The position numbers and the translations under genes are program-made. From Schistocerca nitens (lineage: Eukaryota > Arthropoda > Insecta > Orthoptera > Acrididae), in assembly GCF_023898315.1 (NCBI RefSeq), contig NC_064615.1, positions 734,559,450 to 734,623,449 on the forward strand: DNA of 64,000 nucleotides. Reading direction: 5' to 3'. Within the stretch, counting starts at the first letter, position 1; each line of letters starts with the position of its first letter. This document shows, piece after piece, positions 1 to 13,300 of the stretch. Under the pieces are notes generated by a model. The model was not told the DNA's origin. It saw only the letters and a program-made list of their open reading frames with translations, and made no database searches.

Positions 1-346
1 CTGCTATTCTCAGCGAAGAACTATAAGGTATACTGAAAGGAATGGACAATCTAATGAACACACTGTATGGATTCAGAGTAAAATGAAGGAACTCGAAAGT
101 GATGACGACTAGCAGAAATGAAATTTGTGAAAAACTTAGCACCAAAATTGGGAACCACAAAGTAGATGAAATGAAGGAATCCTGGTAAACTGGAATCAAC
201 CTACCGTCTGACGGACGAGGCACAGAAAGCAGACTAGCACAGGCGCAGAAGACATTCATGGGTAAAAGAAGTCTACCAGTGTCTGACACTGATCTTAATC
301 TGAGCAAGATTTTTCTGATAATCTACGTCTGGAGCACAGCATTTGT
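1..346. other. No gene recognised
   Basis: AT-rich sequence without a long reading frame or a repeat I can name. It lies upstream of the inverted-repeat element that follows and is probably intron or intergenic DNA of the carboxylesterase locus. Confidence 0.4.
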
Positions 347-1293
347 GAAGAAACATTAAACTGAATGATTGCTTTTTTTGTAGCTTTACTAATTATGAAG
401 ATACTGTCATGAGTACGTTTTCTTACTAATGGAACCCTAAAGTTTTTATTCGGTACCCCAATTCCTCTCTTCAGGACCTCCTCAAAAACGTATCACAGAG
501 AACCATTCATGTACACACGGGTGTTTTGAACAAGCAGCACAAAAAGACTTTGGCTGTCGTGTTGTAGTTCACAGTGTAGGTATCCGAGGTACGCTTAACT
601 CGTCCACTTACTGGAACTGACAATAAACAAAAGGAACACAAAGAAAACGCAAACTATTCAACCTTCTTCAGTTGAAGTTCTGTGCGAGTACAACTTTCAC
701 CTTCTAAGAGATAGATAAAATTCCGCTCACCTACGGAGCACTTAAGTTAACAGAACAATAATAACAATAACGTTTTCTTATTTACAATACGGATATAGGT
801 AGTACAGTACTATAGTACTGTAAAAATTTCTTTGATTGCATTATATTATAATTGTTAAAGGTAAGCAAAATGCTACTTAAGGAGGGGAACTCCACAGAAA
901 GTGATACCATGTGGCGCTCCAGTAAACAGGTTGCTTTAATCCAAGGAAAAGCAACTGCCGTAGAAATCGCACTGACGAAGCCCCGAAGTTACTGTTCTCA
1001 CATTTTCTGCAAGGAATCCACGCTCGAGAACACGACAGCTTGAACAGCAGATTGGCAAACCTAAAACCAGTGAACATTGCGTTCTAAGGCGTCACTATTC
1101 CACTCATAATGCAAACTTACACAGAGAACTGCAAGGAAATGATTCTCAGAATCGATGTACAATTCTATCAGTGGGAACATCAGGTGCTCTCCAACCTGAA
1201 CTACTACTCTGATGTTCCTTTTGCTGCTGATGGTTACTTCTCATACAGAGAACAGGTAACTACAAAGGAGATGGATTATTGATCCTACGAATC

Positions 1294-1487
1294 AAAAAAA
1301 TGGCTCTGAGCACTATGGGACTTAACTGCTGAGGTCATCAGTCCCCTAGAACTTAGAACTACTTAAACCTAACTAACCTAAGGACATCACACACATCCAT
1401 GCCCGAGGCAGGATTCGAACCTGCGACCATAGCGGTCGCGCGGTTCCGGACTGTAGCGCCTAGAACCGCTCGGCCACTTCGGCCGGC
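1294..1487 (-). mobile_element. tRNA-derived SINE, family 1, copy 1
   Basis: Full-length SINE in reverse orientation. The tRNA-like head (A box TGGCCGAGCGG-like, B box GGTTCGAATCC) is on the right and the body ending in AGAGCCATTT is on the left. It is flanked by a perfect 13-bp target duplication, GATCCTACGAATC, at 1281-1293 and 1488-1500. Such elements are transcribed by RNA polymerase III from the internal boxes and moved by a partner LINE. Confidence 0.93.
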
Positions 1488-1639
1488 GATCCTACGAATC
1501 CCGCGATGACTTAGACAGGTAGAGCATCAGCTCCAGTAGAGTGTCAACGTAAGGTGTGGGATACTTCGTGCTCTAATTACTGACCCAGATTCCGGCGACG
1601 GTAACCTGAAAGGCAGGGCGTTTGCCAGATTTCTCAATC

Positions 1640-1960
1640 GAATTCTTTCTCGTCTTCTGGATGAAGTGGCGCTAAGAACCAGAATGCTTATGCAGAGCAA
1701 CACTTTAGACATCCTGTACATAATGGGTTGCTTGATCGACGCGTTCTCAACAGAAGGTATCCTTCCAGATGAACTGGTAGTGGAGGAACAGTGGATTGCT
1801 CTGCTCGGTCTCCTGACTCCTACGCATATTTTCCTTTGGGGCTGCATAAAAGCCCTTATTCAATGCAATAATCCAACAATTCCAGAGAACACGCGGAATG
1901 TATTGTGTTTTCTTGTAATTCACTTCAGCAGGCCACACTCGAAGCAGCGATGAATTTCAT
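1640..1960 (+). pseudogene. Mariner-superfamily transposase fragment, broken
   Basis: In one frame at about 1773-1840 the translation gives G-S-G-G-T-V, then A-R-S-P-D; a neighbouring frame gives F-L-W-G. This is the end of a DDE/D catalytic domain of the type GRGG...ARSPDLTP.DFFLWG seen in DD41D-type mariners. Frameshifts separate the parts and the expected last acidic residue is not in a continuous frame. The nearest ATG frame (1666-1953) is a shadow of this fragment, not a gene. A near-copy of 1684-1828 recurs at 3784-3924. Confidence 0.6.
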
Positions 1961-2345
1961 CCAACGCCTGGACCACTGTGTCGCTATCCACTGGCATCAC
2001 TTTCAGTACTTATGAATGTTCTTCACCTACTTTTGCCCACGGTGGATAACGGTACTGCAGAATCGTAGTATAGATTTCCGTTTCTGTTTCGTATTTAGTT
2101 GAATGCTGTGTTTACGTATGAGCTAGAACAGGAGACCCTAAGTCTTTTTGTGCTGCCTTGTTCATTACGCCATTTTTACATAAACGGTTCTCTGTGATGC
2201 GTTTTTGAAGAGAACCTGAAGAGAGGAATTAGGGTACCGAATAAAAAATTTAGGGTTCAATTAAAAAAAAAGTGCTCCTGTTCATATCTTCATAACGAGT
2301 AAATCTACAAGTAAGGCAATCATTCTACTGTATTTAATGTCCTTC

Positions 2346-3783
2346 TGGTACCTTAAGAATATTTACTTGAAATATTTTGTATTTTGTTTCTGGACAAAAA
2401 ATTATTTGCGTTGGTCAAGATAAATGCGACACCTTGCATGTCGCATGCTGATTACAACGTCATTGGTGTGCGTGTAATAGCTCTGTTCAGTACTACTTTT
2501 GTGATAGCGTTGGGAGTTTGTCTTCAGTTTTTGGAAAACAGTAAGTCAGACGAACTCATGCACTGCACGGAGGAACGTATATCTACGCTGTATCCCTTAA
2601 TGTAAGAAGGCTAGGCGATATAAATACTTAGACCTTGAAAGAGGGCGGTGTGTAAAAACGGTTTACGTCCTTGTTATATCTACACGTATGTGGGTTAGAC
2701 TACATGAGTTGGGCACGCTTATGTGACCTCTGCGACTGGAAAACTGATGCCAAGGATTATCAAGGCTCTGAGTTTCATGAAGGTGACCGTATACGTCAGC
2801 TTCAGGTTGAGTATGCCCAACTATGTGTAGCTTCATATACGAAGACTGGCGCATCAACCAAATCAGTGTCAATATTTATTACGTGCAATTGATATGTCCG
2901 ATGTTATATATTACTTCGAAACAGGCACGTGAAGAAACAGGAATCTAATTCACGACTAATAGGTGGCTATGCAGTATGCTAACCTGTTAGGAATCATTCA
3001 TTTGCGATTCTGTTTAGTATAGTCAATGTAGTACTCACTGCATAAATCAAGACGTTTCGGCTATAACATGAACTCAGCAAGCTCTGTGATGTGCAGTTAA
3101 AGGGGCTTTACAATACCAAGAATATTCAGAAATTAACTAAGGATTTATTATTTCACAATGTGGAACGCCAGCAAACATCTTGCTCCAAGACATTCAGAGA
3201 GCTTAGAAAATACATCCAACCACTCACGGACAATTCCGTAATGAACACTGGGTAAATGAACTGAAAGCATAATCAGAAACATGTAGATCAATACAGCCCC
3301 TGAGGACTGCGAGAGTTACAATAAGGATGAGCCAAGAAACTCCCAAATTCACCCATATATTGCATCATAAAAAGATACACTAACTAATCTTCCATCGTAC
3401 ATTATTTTAAAATTCAGAGAGTGATCGAAAGCGACAGGGACATGCCACAACTCCTGAGTGTTATTCCATAATCAAGACCCATTATGGAATAAAAATCGCA
3501 AAACCAGACACCAGAATAATTTTTACATATGCAAAGGTCATCATCCTATTCAGTATAAGTCACCTATCACCCAAATTTATTGCATAGTTGGAACTCAGAT
3601 TACAACTTGTGTTAGCAGGCAAAAAATGCACTAAGTCAATAAATTCTCAGACATGAAAACATCGGACATGAAAATTCCGAAAAATCAAGTATTCATGCTG
3701 GTAGTCGTTCGACTCAGATCACGAACTTTACTTTGAAGGAAGTGGTTTGGAAGGAATTTCCTATCTGGGGGCACGTGAAGCTT
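2346..3783. other. No gene recognised
   Basis: About 1.4 kb with only short chance frames (for example 2384-2605 and 2671-2892). No RNA gene, transposon end or splice-linked exon could be supported. Probably intron or intergenic DNA. Confidence 0.4.
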
Positions 3784-3924
3784 ATGCAGAGCAACACTTT
3801 AGACATCCTGTACATAATGGGTTGCTTGATCGACGCGTTCTCAACAGAAGGTATCCTTCGAGATGAACTGGTAGTGGAGGAACAGTGGATTGCTCTGCTC
3901 AGTCTCCTGAGTCCTACGCTCTGA
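3784..3924 (+). repeat. Second copy of the mariner transposase fragment
   Basis: About 140 bp nearly identical to 1684-1828; only a few substitutions were seen, such as TTCCAGATG versus TTCGAGATG and CTCGGTCTC versus CTCAGTCTC. It stops abruptly at the S-P stretch of the transposase end and carries no inverted repeat, so it is a fragment of another copy of the element at 347-2345. Confidence 0.75.
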
Positions 3925-3963
3925 ATGGTGACTGCAAGGCAGTCACACCACAACTCACACGAC

Positions 3964-3995
3964 CTGAAGAAGGCAACTGGGTAGGCCGTCGAAAC
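3964..3995 (+). ncRNA. Hammerhead-ribozyme-like core (CTGAAGA ... GAAAC)
   Basis: CTGAAGA (3964-3970) is followed by a GGC...GCC potential hairpin and GAAAC (3991-3995). The order matches the conserved hammerhead core CUGANGA, stem II, GAAA. Stem II is short here (about 3-4 bp) and stem III and the cleavage site were not identified, so this is a degenerate candidate only. Similar cores occur at 9623-9654 and 21797-21827. Confidence 0.3.
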
Positions 3996-4205
3996 GTTGT
4001 ACATAAAATGGAAACAGCAACTCGGCAGAACACCCGTGAGCACGTCAATAGCTCTGGACGAGTGTTACTCATAGCAGTCAAATCCTGTGTCTGAAAATCT
4101 CTTCAAAACATTCACTTCTGCAACTCATTTCTCGGATTCAGAATAGTTTGCTCTGTTGTCAAAGTTGGAACTTGACTCTTAAACAGTAAATGTCTTTTAT
4201 CACAG

Positions 4206-4387
4206 GTCGTGGTGCGTTATATACTGAAGAACAAGTAAGCAACTTCAACGAAAACTTCGACGAGATTGTGGGGATTGACATACGACTTCCTACAAGGGAA
4301 GAACAGCTGAAGGCAGCTGCGTCCATTAAAGAGTTCTACTACAACGGCAGCGACATCACAGTGCAGGACAACTACACCACATGCCTG
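4206..4387 (+). CDS. Carboxylesterase exon A
   Basis: Acceptor TTTTATCACAG ends at 4205 and donor GTAAGTCAG begins at 4388. The exon begins with two bases that finish a split codon, runs 60 open codons and ends on a codon boundary. Its product includes F-N-E-N-F-D-E-I and a K-E-F-Y-Y-N-G segment typical of the region before the catalytic His domain. The ATG at 4190 lies before the acceptor and is not the start. Confidence 0.88.
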
Positions 4388-7300
4388 GTAAGTCAGAGGA
4401 CATACACCTACCTTGTCTAAATCTCTACTGGTAAAATATTATAGAAACAATTTGATCTCTCATGTTACGTGGAGTAAAAGAAGATAAATCCAGAGGTAGT
4501 GGTATCAAATAAATATACAGGGTCATTAAATTTAAAGTTAAACTTTCAAACCGCTGTACAAATAACACCACTGGTCAGAATGACGACAAATTACAACAGA
4601 ATATTATCGGAGAAGGAGGAAAATGTATGGCAGAAGATAAATAAATAGTTCCAAAATGTAGCAATAGATGGGGCTGTAAGCATCATAATTTAATAGTGGT
4701 CGACTACAGATGACAAATGAATCATACAATAGTGCCTAAGGTATACGTCTGACGCTAAACAAACTGTACTATTTAGTGTGCATGGGCGTACAGGCGTGAT
4801 ACTGTTAGTTAAGTAAGCCCGTCCACCACGACAAGGTCATATCACATCGGATGGGGAAAGTCGGTTTTTAACTGTTCTGAGGCCAAAAATGTCCTGAGGC
4901 CAAAATCCGCATAAAAATCGTCAATCACATCAGTTTTTAATTGTCATGAGGTCAAAAACCGTATAAAAGCATGAATCAAAATCAAAGCGGATTATTAATT
5001 TCCGTGTGACTGGCGCAAAACACGTTCAATATTCTGTCCACCGATTACTGCAACAAGTTGAAATCGATAAACAGCGTGTTCCACAACTGATCAAAGTGTT
5101 TCCGGGGTCCCGTACAGAATGTGTTGCGCTATACATGCTTTTAGTGCAGCTAAGTTTTCAGTCGGAACACTGAACGCAACATCTTTTAGATAGCCCCACA
5201 GGCAGAAGTCACTTCGGTTAAGATCAGGTGGTCGGGACGGACAGCCTGTACGGAAGTGGCGGGTGATAATTCTAGCATTTCCCAAATGGAACTTCAGCAG
5301 CTGGTAAAGTGGAGATGCATAAAGATGATCCCACCCACAAATCGACGGTGTTGGTGAGCTGGAATGACGTGGTTCTGCAAAAGACATTCATAGCGCTCAC
5401 CAGTGACGGTACAGGTAACAGGACCGGAAGCACCTGTATCTTCAAAAAAATATGGCCTTATGGTAAATGATGCAGCAAGCCTGCACCACACAGTGACATT
5501 TTCAGGATGAAGTGGTACTGGTGGATTTGCGTGTGGATTTTCCGTTGCCCATATTCGACTATTCTGTGTATTGACATATTCTGTCAGATGGAAGTGGGCT
5601 TCGTCTGACCACAAAATCTTCCATGGCCAATCATTGGGTCCACTTCCATGCGAGCAGGAAATTCTAAAGCAAAGGTCTCTCTTGCTGGCAGGCCAACAGG
5701 AAGCAACGCGTACACATGGGTAGTTTTGAATGGATAGCAAAGAAGGATGTTTCGTAGGATTTTACGCACCGTGCTCACGAGTATGTCCAATGTTCGTGCA
5801 GTTCTCCGTGCAACACACGTTTGCACACCACCACTCGTCTCCTCCTGCATTTCCGAGCCCACTGCTTCCACTGACGTCGAATCAATTCGTTTCCTCCCTC
5901 TACCAGGTTGCACACCAAAAGAACCCGTCTTCTTGAATTTCCGAATCATTTTCTGCAGAATCATGGCATTCATCAGAATACCGCTTGTTTTTCAGACCCT
6001 TCAGTGTCCGGAACTTCTACAGAGTGACGTGTGCACAGTCATCAGCTTTCCAAGCAGATCGCAATCCTGCATTGAGACAGTCATGGCGAATGTTGCAGAC
6101 GCGAAAGGGGGAAAAGTCGTGTACCCGGCGTGTTTATACCAACTTCAGTGGGTCGTGCGAATGACAGGTGTTTTCATTTGCATATTCTGACACATGTATC
6201 CCCATGTATTGATCAATTTTTAAACTATTTTTTTCTTCTGTTATACGTTTCCCCCTTTCTCCGATGATATTCCGTGCAATTTGACATCATTGTGACCAGT
6301 GGTGTTATTTCTACGGCGTTCTGAAAGTTTAACTTCAATTATAATCACCATGTACTTAAAATTTACGTGGGAGTTAAAAGACTACTAAAATAACAATAAA
6401 GTGAACAGACGCATTTAAAATAATGAATGGAGTATCGATTACAATGGTATCTCACTGTATTGTTTTTACGATGCTGCCCTACTGTTTATGTATGGTTCTG
6501 GGCCCTCCTAACCACTTCTACATAATTGTCAAACATCCACGTTATAATATAATAATTTCATGTCAGTGAACTTTCCTGGAACATCGGCGTTGAGGTACTT
6601 CTGTTGGGAATCGGTGAGTGTATAACTCATTTTGCTGGAAGACAATTTTTTGTCTTTCTATCTAGTTGGTTCTAAAGCAACTGAAAAACAATATCTAAGA
6701 CATATGACCATCTTGACAAACGTTTTACCCTGAACAGAAGTTTCATTCTTTATGACGCCTAGTAGAAGGTTATTATAAATAAACAACTGGGTAGCGACGG
6801 ATGATAATATAGTAATTAGCTAATAAAACATCGTCTTCACGTAAGACAAAAGCTTTCGTAAATTGCTTCCAGATTCATTCCCATGGAAGTGGAAAAAATA
6901 ATAATTTGACAATAGACGGTTATTTTATACGATTTATGTATTACATTGACCAACACACACTTCAAAGTAGCCGGCCGGAGTGGCCGTGGGGTTCTAGGTG
7001 CTGCAGTCTGGAACCGAGCGACCGCTACGGTCGCAGGTTCGAATCCTGCCTCGGGCATGGATGTGTGTGATGTCCTTAGGTTAGTTAGGTTTAATTAGTT
7101 CTAAGTTCTAGGCGACTGATGACCTCAGAAATTGAGTTGCATAGTGCTCAGAGCCATTTGAACTTCAATGTACCCCAGATCATAATGAAACACAGACATC
7201 TGCTTCTACAAATACGGTCAATCCCTACCAACTGTGGAAGCATGTGCAAACACACTTTGAACTTCTGACACGGTGTGCAATGATGGCGCCCGTTACATTA

Positions 7301-10300
7301 CTCTAATGAACTTCGCGACTGTTCACACTCTTTCCGTGGATCAGTAACATGCCTTGTTATTACTGCCTTGATCTCGACTTACCATTTATTCAGATTTGTG
7401 ATCCAATGTGTGTAATACATTAATGGAGGCACTACAGTGGAATATTAACGTTTTATGCAGATTTCACGTTCCTGAACTACGGCAGTTTTTCATGATGCAC
7501 GTATTACATTTTACAGTTGGAAACACACCGCCATTTTGTGGAAGGAGTGGACGCTGCCGTCAGAAGCATGGCTCGCTATTCCTCGAACCCTGTCTACTAC
7601 TACCAGTTCTCGTTCGTTGGTACTCGCAGTACTTTTCCTCGTGGTCCAGGTAGGATTAAAACACATTAGAGTAGTACTATAAGCCTTTCTCGCTACCTAT
7701 TGTACGATATTCGTCAATCATGTAGACAATATATATATTTTACTACACAAATGTAACTTATTTCCAAGATAATTAAAACATATTTCGTATTACTTTTCTT
7801 CAGTAAGAAAAAATTGTGTAGATGACCTGCTGCTTAATCGCGGAAGACATTACAACATACATTGAATACTGTTAACTAAAGTGCACCGAATGAGATCTCC
7901 TTATGAATCAGCATTGATTCTGAAAATGTCATTTCCCATCTAGAACGCAGCAGGTCGTTTAAAATCTAGATGGCCCTAAGTGAATTTACGGATTGAACCT
8001 GTCTTATATTCACCTTCACTACAAAACAGTATACAGTACATGTATGACAATATCTTAAATCGTAATAATAATAACAACAATAATAATAGTGTGAATGACC
8101 ACAGCCAAGGCCATGTCGAGTTACTAGTATCGCCCATCTCCTTGACGCAAAAGGGTTCACATGCGGAAAGTGGGAGATTTCTGCCAGCAATAGAGGATCA
8201 ATTCATTGTGACGAGGAACTCCCTGAATTATATCCTCAAGGAACGAGAAATCGTAGATAGCTGCAGGAAGTATTAAAGATAGCTCCGGGAAGTGTTATAG
8301 ATAATTGGTATCACATCGAGATCATATCACACATTTATATGGATGTAAAATCTTGGCATCCACAGAAATGTTGAAAGGTATGATGACATCAACAAAATAG
8401 TCGGCCTTACGTTGTACAGCAGTACTTTTTAATGAAACGCATCAGTCCATATTACGTACATAGAAAATGAAATTCGAAAATATACTGCAAGCGCAGCATA
8501 ATAAGCGATGAAAAATAGTCTGTAATCGATCGGACTGAAGAATGATCAAAAGAGCTGATCAAGTCACCTTACATACAGACATCACTGTAGTCAGCACCAA
8601 TAATTTGCAAACTACCTGCGATGAGAAAGTTTTATTTGAGGGAAAGGCCATGTGAAAACACAAATCGGTACACATTTTTTTCTATCGTAATAACGCCCAC
8701 AAGCGGTATCACATAACATACTGAAAAGGGCCTGCAGGACCTAACACTGCATTATTCACTCTGTTGGCTACTGTAGAAGGCAGTTGTTCAGAACACAGGT
8801 AGAATCGCTGGTGGTGTTCCCAGAAAACACAGATACCACTAGTTAACTTATTGTTTAAACTGTGACCGTTACGTCAGTATCGATAGGAACGGGAGATTCA
8901 GTAAATAATAATAATAATAATATACACCATACTGTCACTAATCCGATCATTCCTTGCACGTACGTGTGTCAGATCAACATAAGCGTCAGATTATTGAGAG
9001 CATCTGAAATTTAGTTTAAAGAGATTGGCGTATCACATAGTATGAAACATTTTTCTTAATTTTTAGTTCACGTAATGCTGGTATGGGCCGGCGGTATGTT
9101 TCATTTTGCGACGACTTTACAGGCATTACTTTGGCACTGCGTATGTAATGTTGTTGCGCAATATACGATAGGGAGATGTCTCCAGTTTCACCACCGGCTC
9201 TCACCTCCTATTCTTCACCTTCCTCATCATTACGCTCCTGTACGCTTTTGATTATTTCTTCATCTGCTAAAGTTTGGTGACCATCACGTTTTTTCTCATT
9301 TAACAAAATCTTCACAATCGATTTCTCCTCCTCCTGAAATATTCTGGAGCATGTCAACACACAAATTATTAGCAATTGATGATTCTGAATTGTACTACTG
9401 ATTACTCTCACTCAATTCCGGCTCCAACTCCGTATTAATGGGTAGCCACACATTTCTTCAGATCTTCATTGTGGTAGCGTTCTCCACTTCATCCCTTGTT
9501 TCTGCCACTTTGAAAACAGCGTCACATGAGTTAGAATGAAGACTTTCAGGACTAATGACGTTGCTGCTAGTAAATCTTTCGAGGTATGAGGTCGTCGTCC
9601 ACGAAACTCTTCTTCTCCTAACGTTTCGTCCAGAACTGCACTGGACATCTTCAGAGGCTAACACGGCAAGACTCAGCGGAGGACCAATGCCTCGTTCACT
9701 GTGAAATGTTCAGAACACTCGTGACAGAAACGTCCATAATATTGATGCTGTTGACTGGTGCGTGACGAGGTTCACTGCATCGTGCGAATACACATCTCTC
9801 CATCATCAACCTTGTCTGGTGCACGTCGTTGTACTGGTGAAAATGTCCTTAGCCACCAATATACGAAGTGGTTACTTCCAATGCAGGCAGTAGTCTACTA
9901 GAGTGTGTTGTTGACCTTTTATGCAGAAACAATGACAGTCCATAAAATTCTGCGGCCTCTTCAGATTTAAACGCGGAGAAGAAACCATACTGAAAATGTA
10001 AATAGGCATGAAGTATAATATACACTATTCAGCCACAACATTATGACCACTGAACTATCGATATAAACCTGTCCAGGCGATAGGAGCGTCGGCTGGCTAG
10101 GAATGACTGCTAATCAGGCACACGTACGGTGCAGCTAGCATCAATGAGCGCGCTATCCATATGTAGACCGGGGAAGGCGCGAGATCTATATGAGTTTGAT
10201 AGAGGACGGAGTGTGACAGCCCGGAGGCTCGGCACGACCATTTCGTAAACAGCACCACTTCTCGGGTATTTGAGAAGTGCTACGATGAGTGTGCTCAACA

Positions 10301-13300
10301 CGTGGCGAAAACAAGGTGAAACCACGTCCAGACATTGTGGGGTTGTGCAGTCACCCATTATCACAGATATCAGATGTCGTAGGCTGGGCAGACTGGTCAA
10401 AGAGGACAGACGTCGAATTGCGGTGGAACTAACATCAGACTTTAATGCTGGGCAGACTACAAGTGTGTCTGAACACACAGTGCACCGAACACTCCTAATG
10501 ATGGGCCTCCACAGCAGACGACCCACGCATGTGCCAATGTTAAGACTGCGTGACCATCGCACTCGGCGTTGTCGCAGTAGCAGAGCGTTGCATGATCTGA
10601 TTAATCCCAATACATTTTTTTCGTCATGTCAGTGGGAGGACGCGATTCTGTAGTCTACCAGGGGAACAGCTCATTGACACGTGTACTGCGGGACGGAAAC
10701 AAGCTGGCGGCGACTCCATTATGCTCTGGGCAACATTCAGGTGGGCATCCATTGGTCCAGTGGAGTTTTTGCAAGGCACCATGACGACCAATGGGAATCG
10801 TAGACTGGTTGCAGACCACGTACACCCCTTCATGACGGTCATGTTTCCCGAAGGCAGTGGCATATTTCAATAAGGTATTGCGCCATTTCACAAAGTCAGA
10901 AGTACGATGGAGTGGTTCAAGGAACACATTGGCGACTTGCAATAGATGCGCTCCCCGCCTAATCGCTAGATCTGAACCCGATCGAACACATCTGTAGTGT
11001 GATTGAACTTGACGTCAGAGCTCATCGCACCACTCTCCAGAATTTACGGGGATTAGGTAAATTGTGCTTGCAGATAACGTGCCAACTTTCTCCAGCCACC
11101 TACCAAGGCATCCTTTGATCCATGCCACGACGCGTCGCCGCTATTATCATGCCAAAGGTGGACATACTGGCTACTATGTAGGTGGTCATAAAGCTCTGGC
11201 TGATTTGAATCGATATGTAAATGATTAATATTTCAACACAACTACACGAAGTAGATTGGAATGACGCCACTTGCATTCTTTATGTAAGGAAAGATTAAGC
11301 AGTGGGCATCCCGTTCAGAAATCGATTTTTAAAGCTCATTGTCTATGAGACTATCTTGTTATTCCTTGTGTAAGGACAAGAAACTTCTACCAGCACGTGT
11401 CGGAATTCGACCGCAGCAGGATCGTGGGCTGCAGAGACTGCTGTTTATAATTCCTTGGTTTAAGTTGCTTGTATGGAAATCACACCACTCTTATGCCAAC
11501 AGAGAATCGGTAGGATAAGGTGGACCAAACTGAATGCCATTCAAAATTCTAATGGCACCCGAGGCTAGCACTCGAGCGGGCATACATTTCAAAGTAAGTT
11601 ATTTACAAGTTCCATAGGTTATTTGAACGATTCTTTTATCTAAATGATGTGGAACCTATCAGTTTACAGGATATATATATATAAATGATTAACGTTAACA
11701 TAAATTAACACACAGTCATTTATAGTTGTGCTCATGTGATTACACATAACGTTTTTTAACTGGCTATACGCTACGGTCGCAGGTTTGAATCCTGCCTCGG
11801 GCGTGGATGTGAGTGATGTCCTTAGGATAGTTAGGTTTAAGTAGTTCTACGTTCTAAGGGACTGATGACCTCATATGTTAAGTCCCATAGTGCTCAGAGC
11901 CATTTGAACCATTTGAACTGGCTACAGGTTTTTAAATAGAATTTCGTCATTGTAATAGAAGGAGCTGTCCAGTAGAAATTATTTTAAATGTGCGCTACGT
12001 CTCAGACATTTTATGTTATTGGGCCAACGATCACAAATTTTTGTCGCTGCATGGATACCGAATTCGTTGCTGAGCCACTGACAGTTTAAAAATGGATAAA
12101 GAAGTTTATTTTTCCCTCTAGTGTTGTAGGTATGGACATCGTTGTTCTCAAATAGCGATGGATTATTTACGGCGAATTTCATTATCCTATAAATATGTGT
12201 TGTGATGGTGCAGATAAAACGTAAAGGTCCTTGAAGAGGTACTATTCGACGTCCGTGGATGAACACCACACATTATTCTCACTGCTCGCTTTTGCGCAAT
12301 CAGCACTTTCTTTCGATGTGATGAGTTGTCCCAGAATACTTTCCTGAGAGGAAATTAGTAAAATATGTCGGAGGTTGACACGTTTGTTTCCTACTTACTA
12401 ATTATACAAAGAACCAGATGAGTTGAACCTAACTATTTGAGAAGCTCAGTAATATACTTCTTCCATTTCAAGTTTTCATCAATATGTACAATGAAACATT
12501 TGTTGTTCGGAACTGAGCAAAGTGTGTTTTTATCAAAATTTAGGGAGAGCCCATTATCAGAGAACCACTTATTAATTCCTTGGAAAACATTTACCAACTC
12601 ATCTGTTGCTTTCTCTCTAATAGGATTTGTTGTAATCCTAGAATCGCCTTCAAAAATTACCAACTTCACTTGTTGATTGTTAAGTGGAAGGTCATTCATA
12701 TACACTATTTAATCAAAAGTATCCCGACACCTGGCTGAAAATGACGTACATGTTCGTGGCGCTCTCCATCACTAATGCTGGAATTCAGTATGGTGTTGGG
12801 CCACCATTATCCTTGATGACAGCTTCCACTATAGCAGGCATACGTTCAATCAGGTGCTGGAAGGTTTCTTGGGGAATGGCAGCTCGTCTTCACGGAGTGC
12901 TGCACTAAGGAGACGTATCGATGTCGGTCGGTAAGGCCTGGCACCAAGTTGGCGTCCCAAAACATCCCAAAGGTGTTCTATAGGATTCAGGTCAGGACTC
13001 TGTGCATGCCTGGCCATTAGAGGCATGTTACTGTCGTGTAACCACTCCGACACAGGCCGTGAATTATGAACAGCTGCTCGATCGTGTTGAACGATGTAAT
13101 CGCCATCCCCGAATTGCTCTTCAACAGTGGGAAGCAAGAAGATGCTTAAATCATCAATGTAGGCCTGTGCTGTGATAGTGCCACGCAAAACAACAAGGGA
13201 TGCAAGCCCCCTTCATGAAAGACACGACCACGTCATAACGCCACCGCCTCCGAATTTTACTGTTGGCACTATACACGCTGGCAGATGACGTTCACCGGAC

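Larger units (their letters stand above)
347..2345 (+). mobile_element. Decayed mariner-type element with ~205-bp inverted ends
   Basis: Seen: bases 347-551 and 2139-2345 are inverted copies of each other. They share the sequence around GAAG...ATTAAA, the stretch TTTTTATTCGGTACCC and the stretch GCAGCACAAAAAGACTT, with scattered mismatches. Between them is a broken transposase fragment (about 1640-1960) and a SINE with its own target duplication. Inference: this is an old Tc1/mariner-superfamily element with long terminal inverted repeats. Exact ends and a TA duplication could not be fixed, so the boundaries are those of visible homology. Confidence 0.6.

Noticed and set aside
4190..4205. ATG at 4190 as gene start for the esterase fragment
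   Set aside because: It lies before a good splice acceptor and family members have long upstream sequence; exon A starts at 4206 in the middle of a codon.
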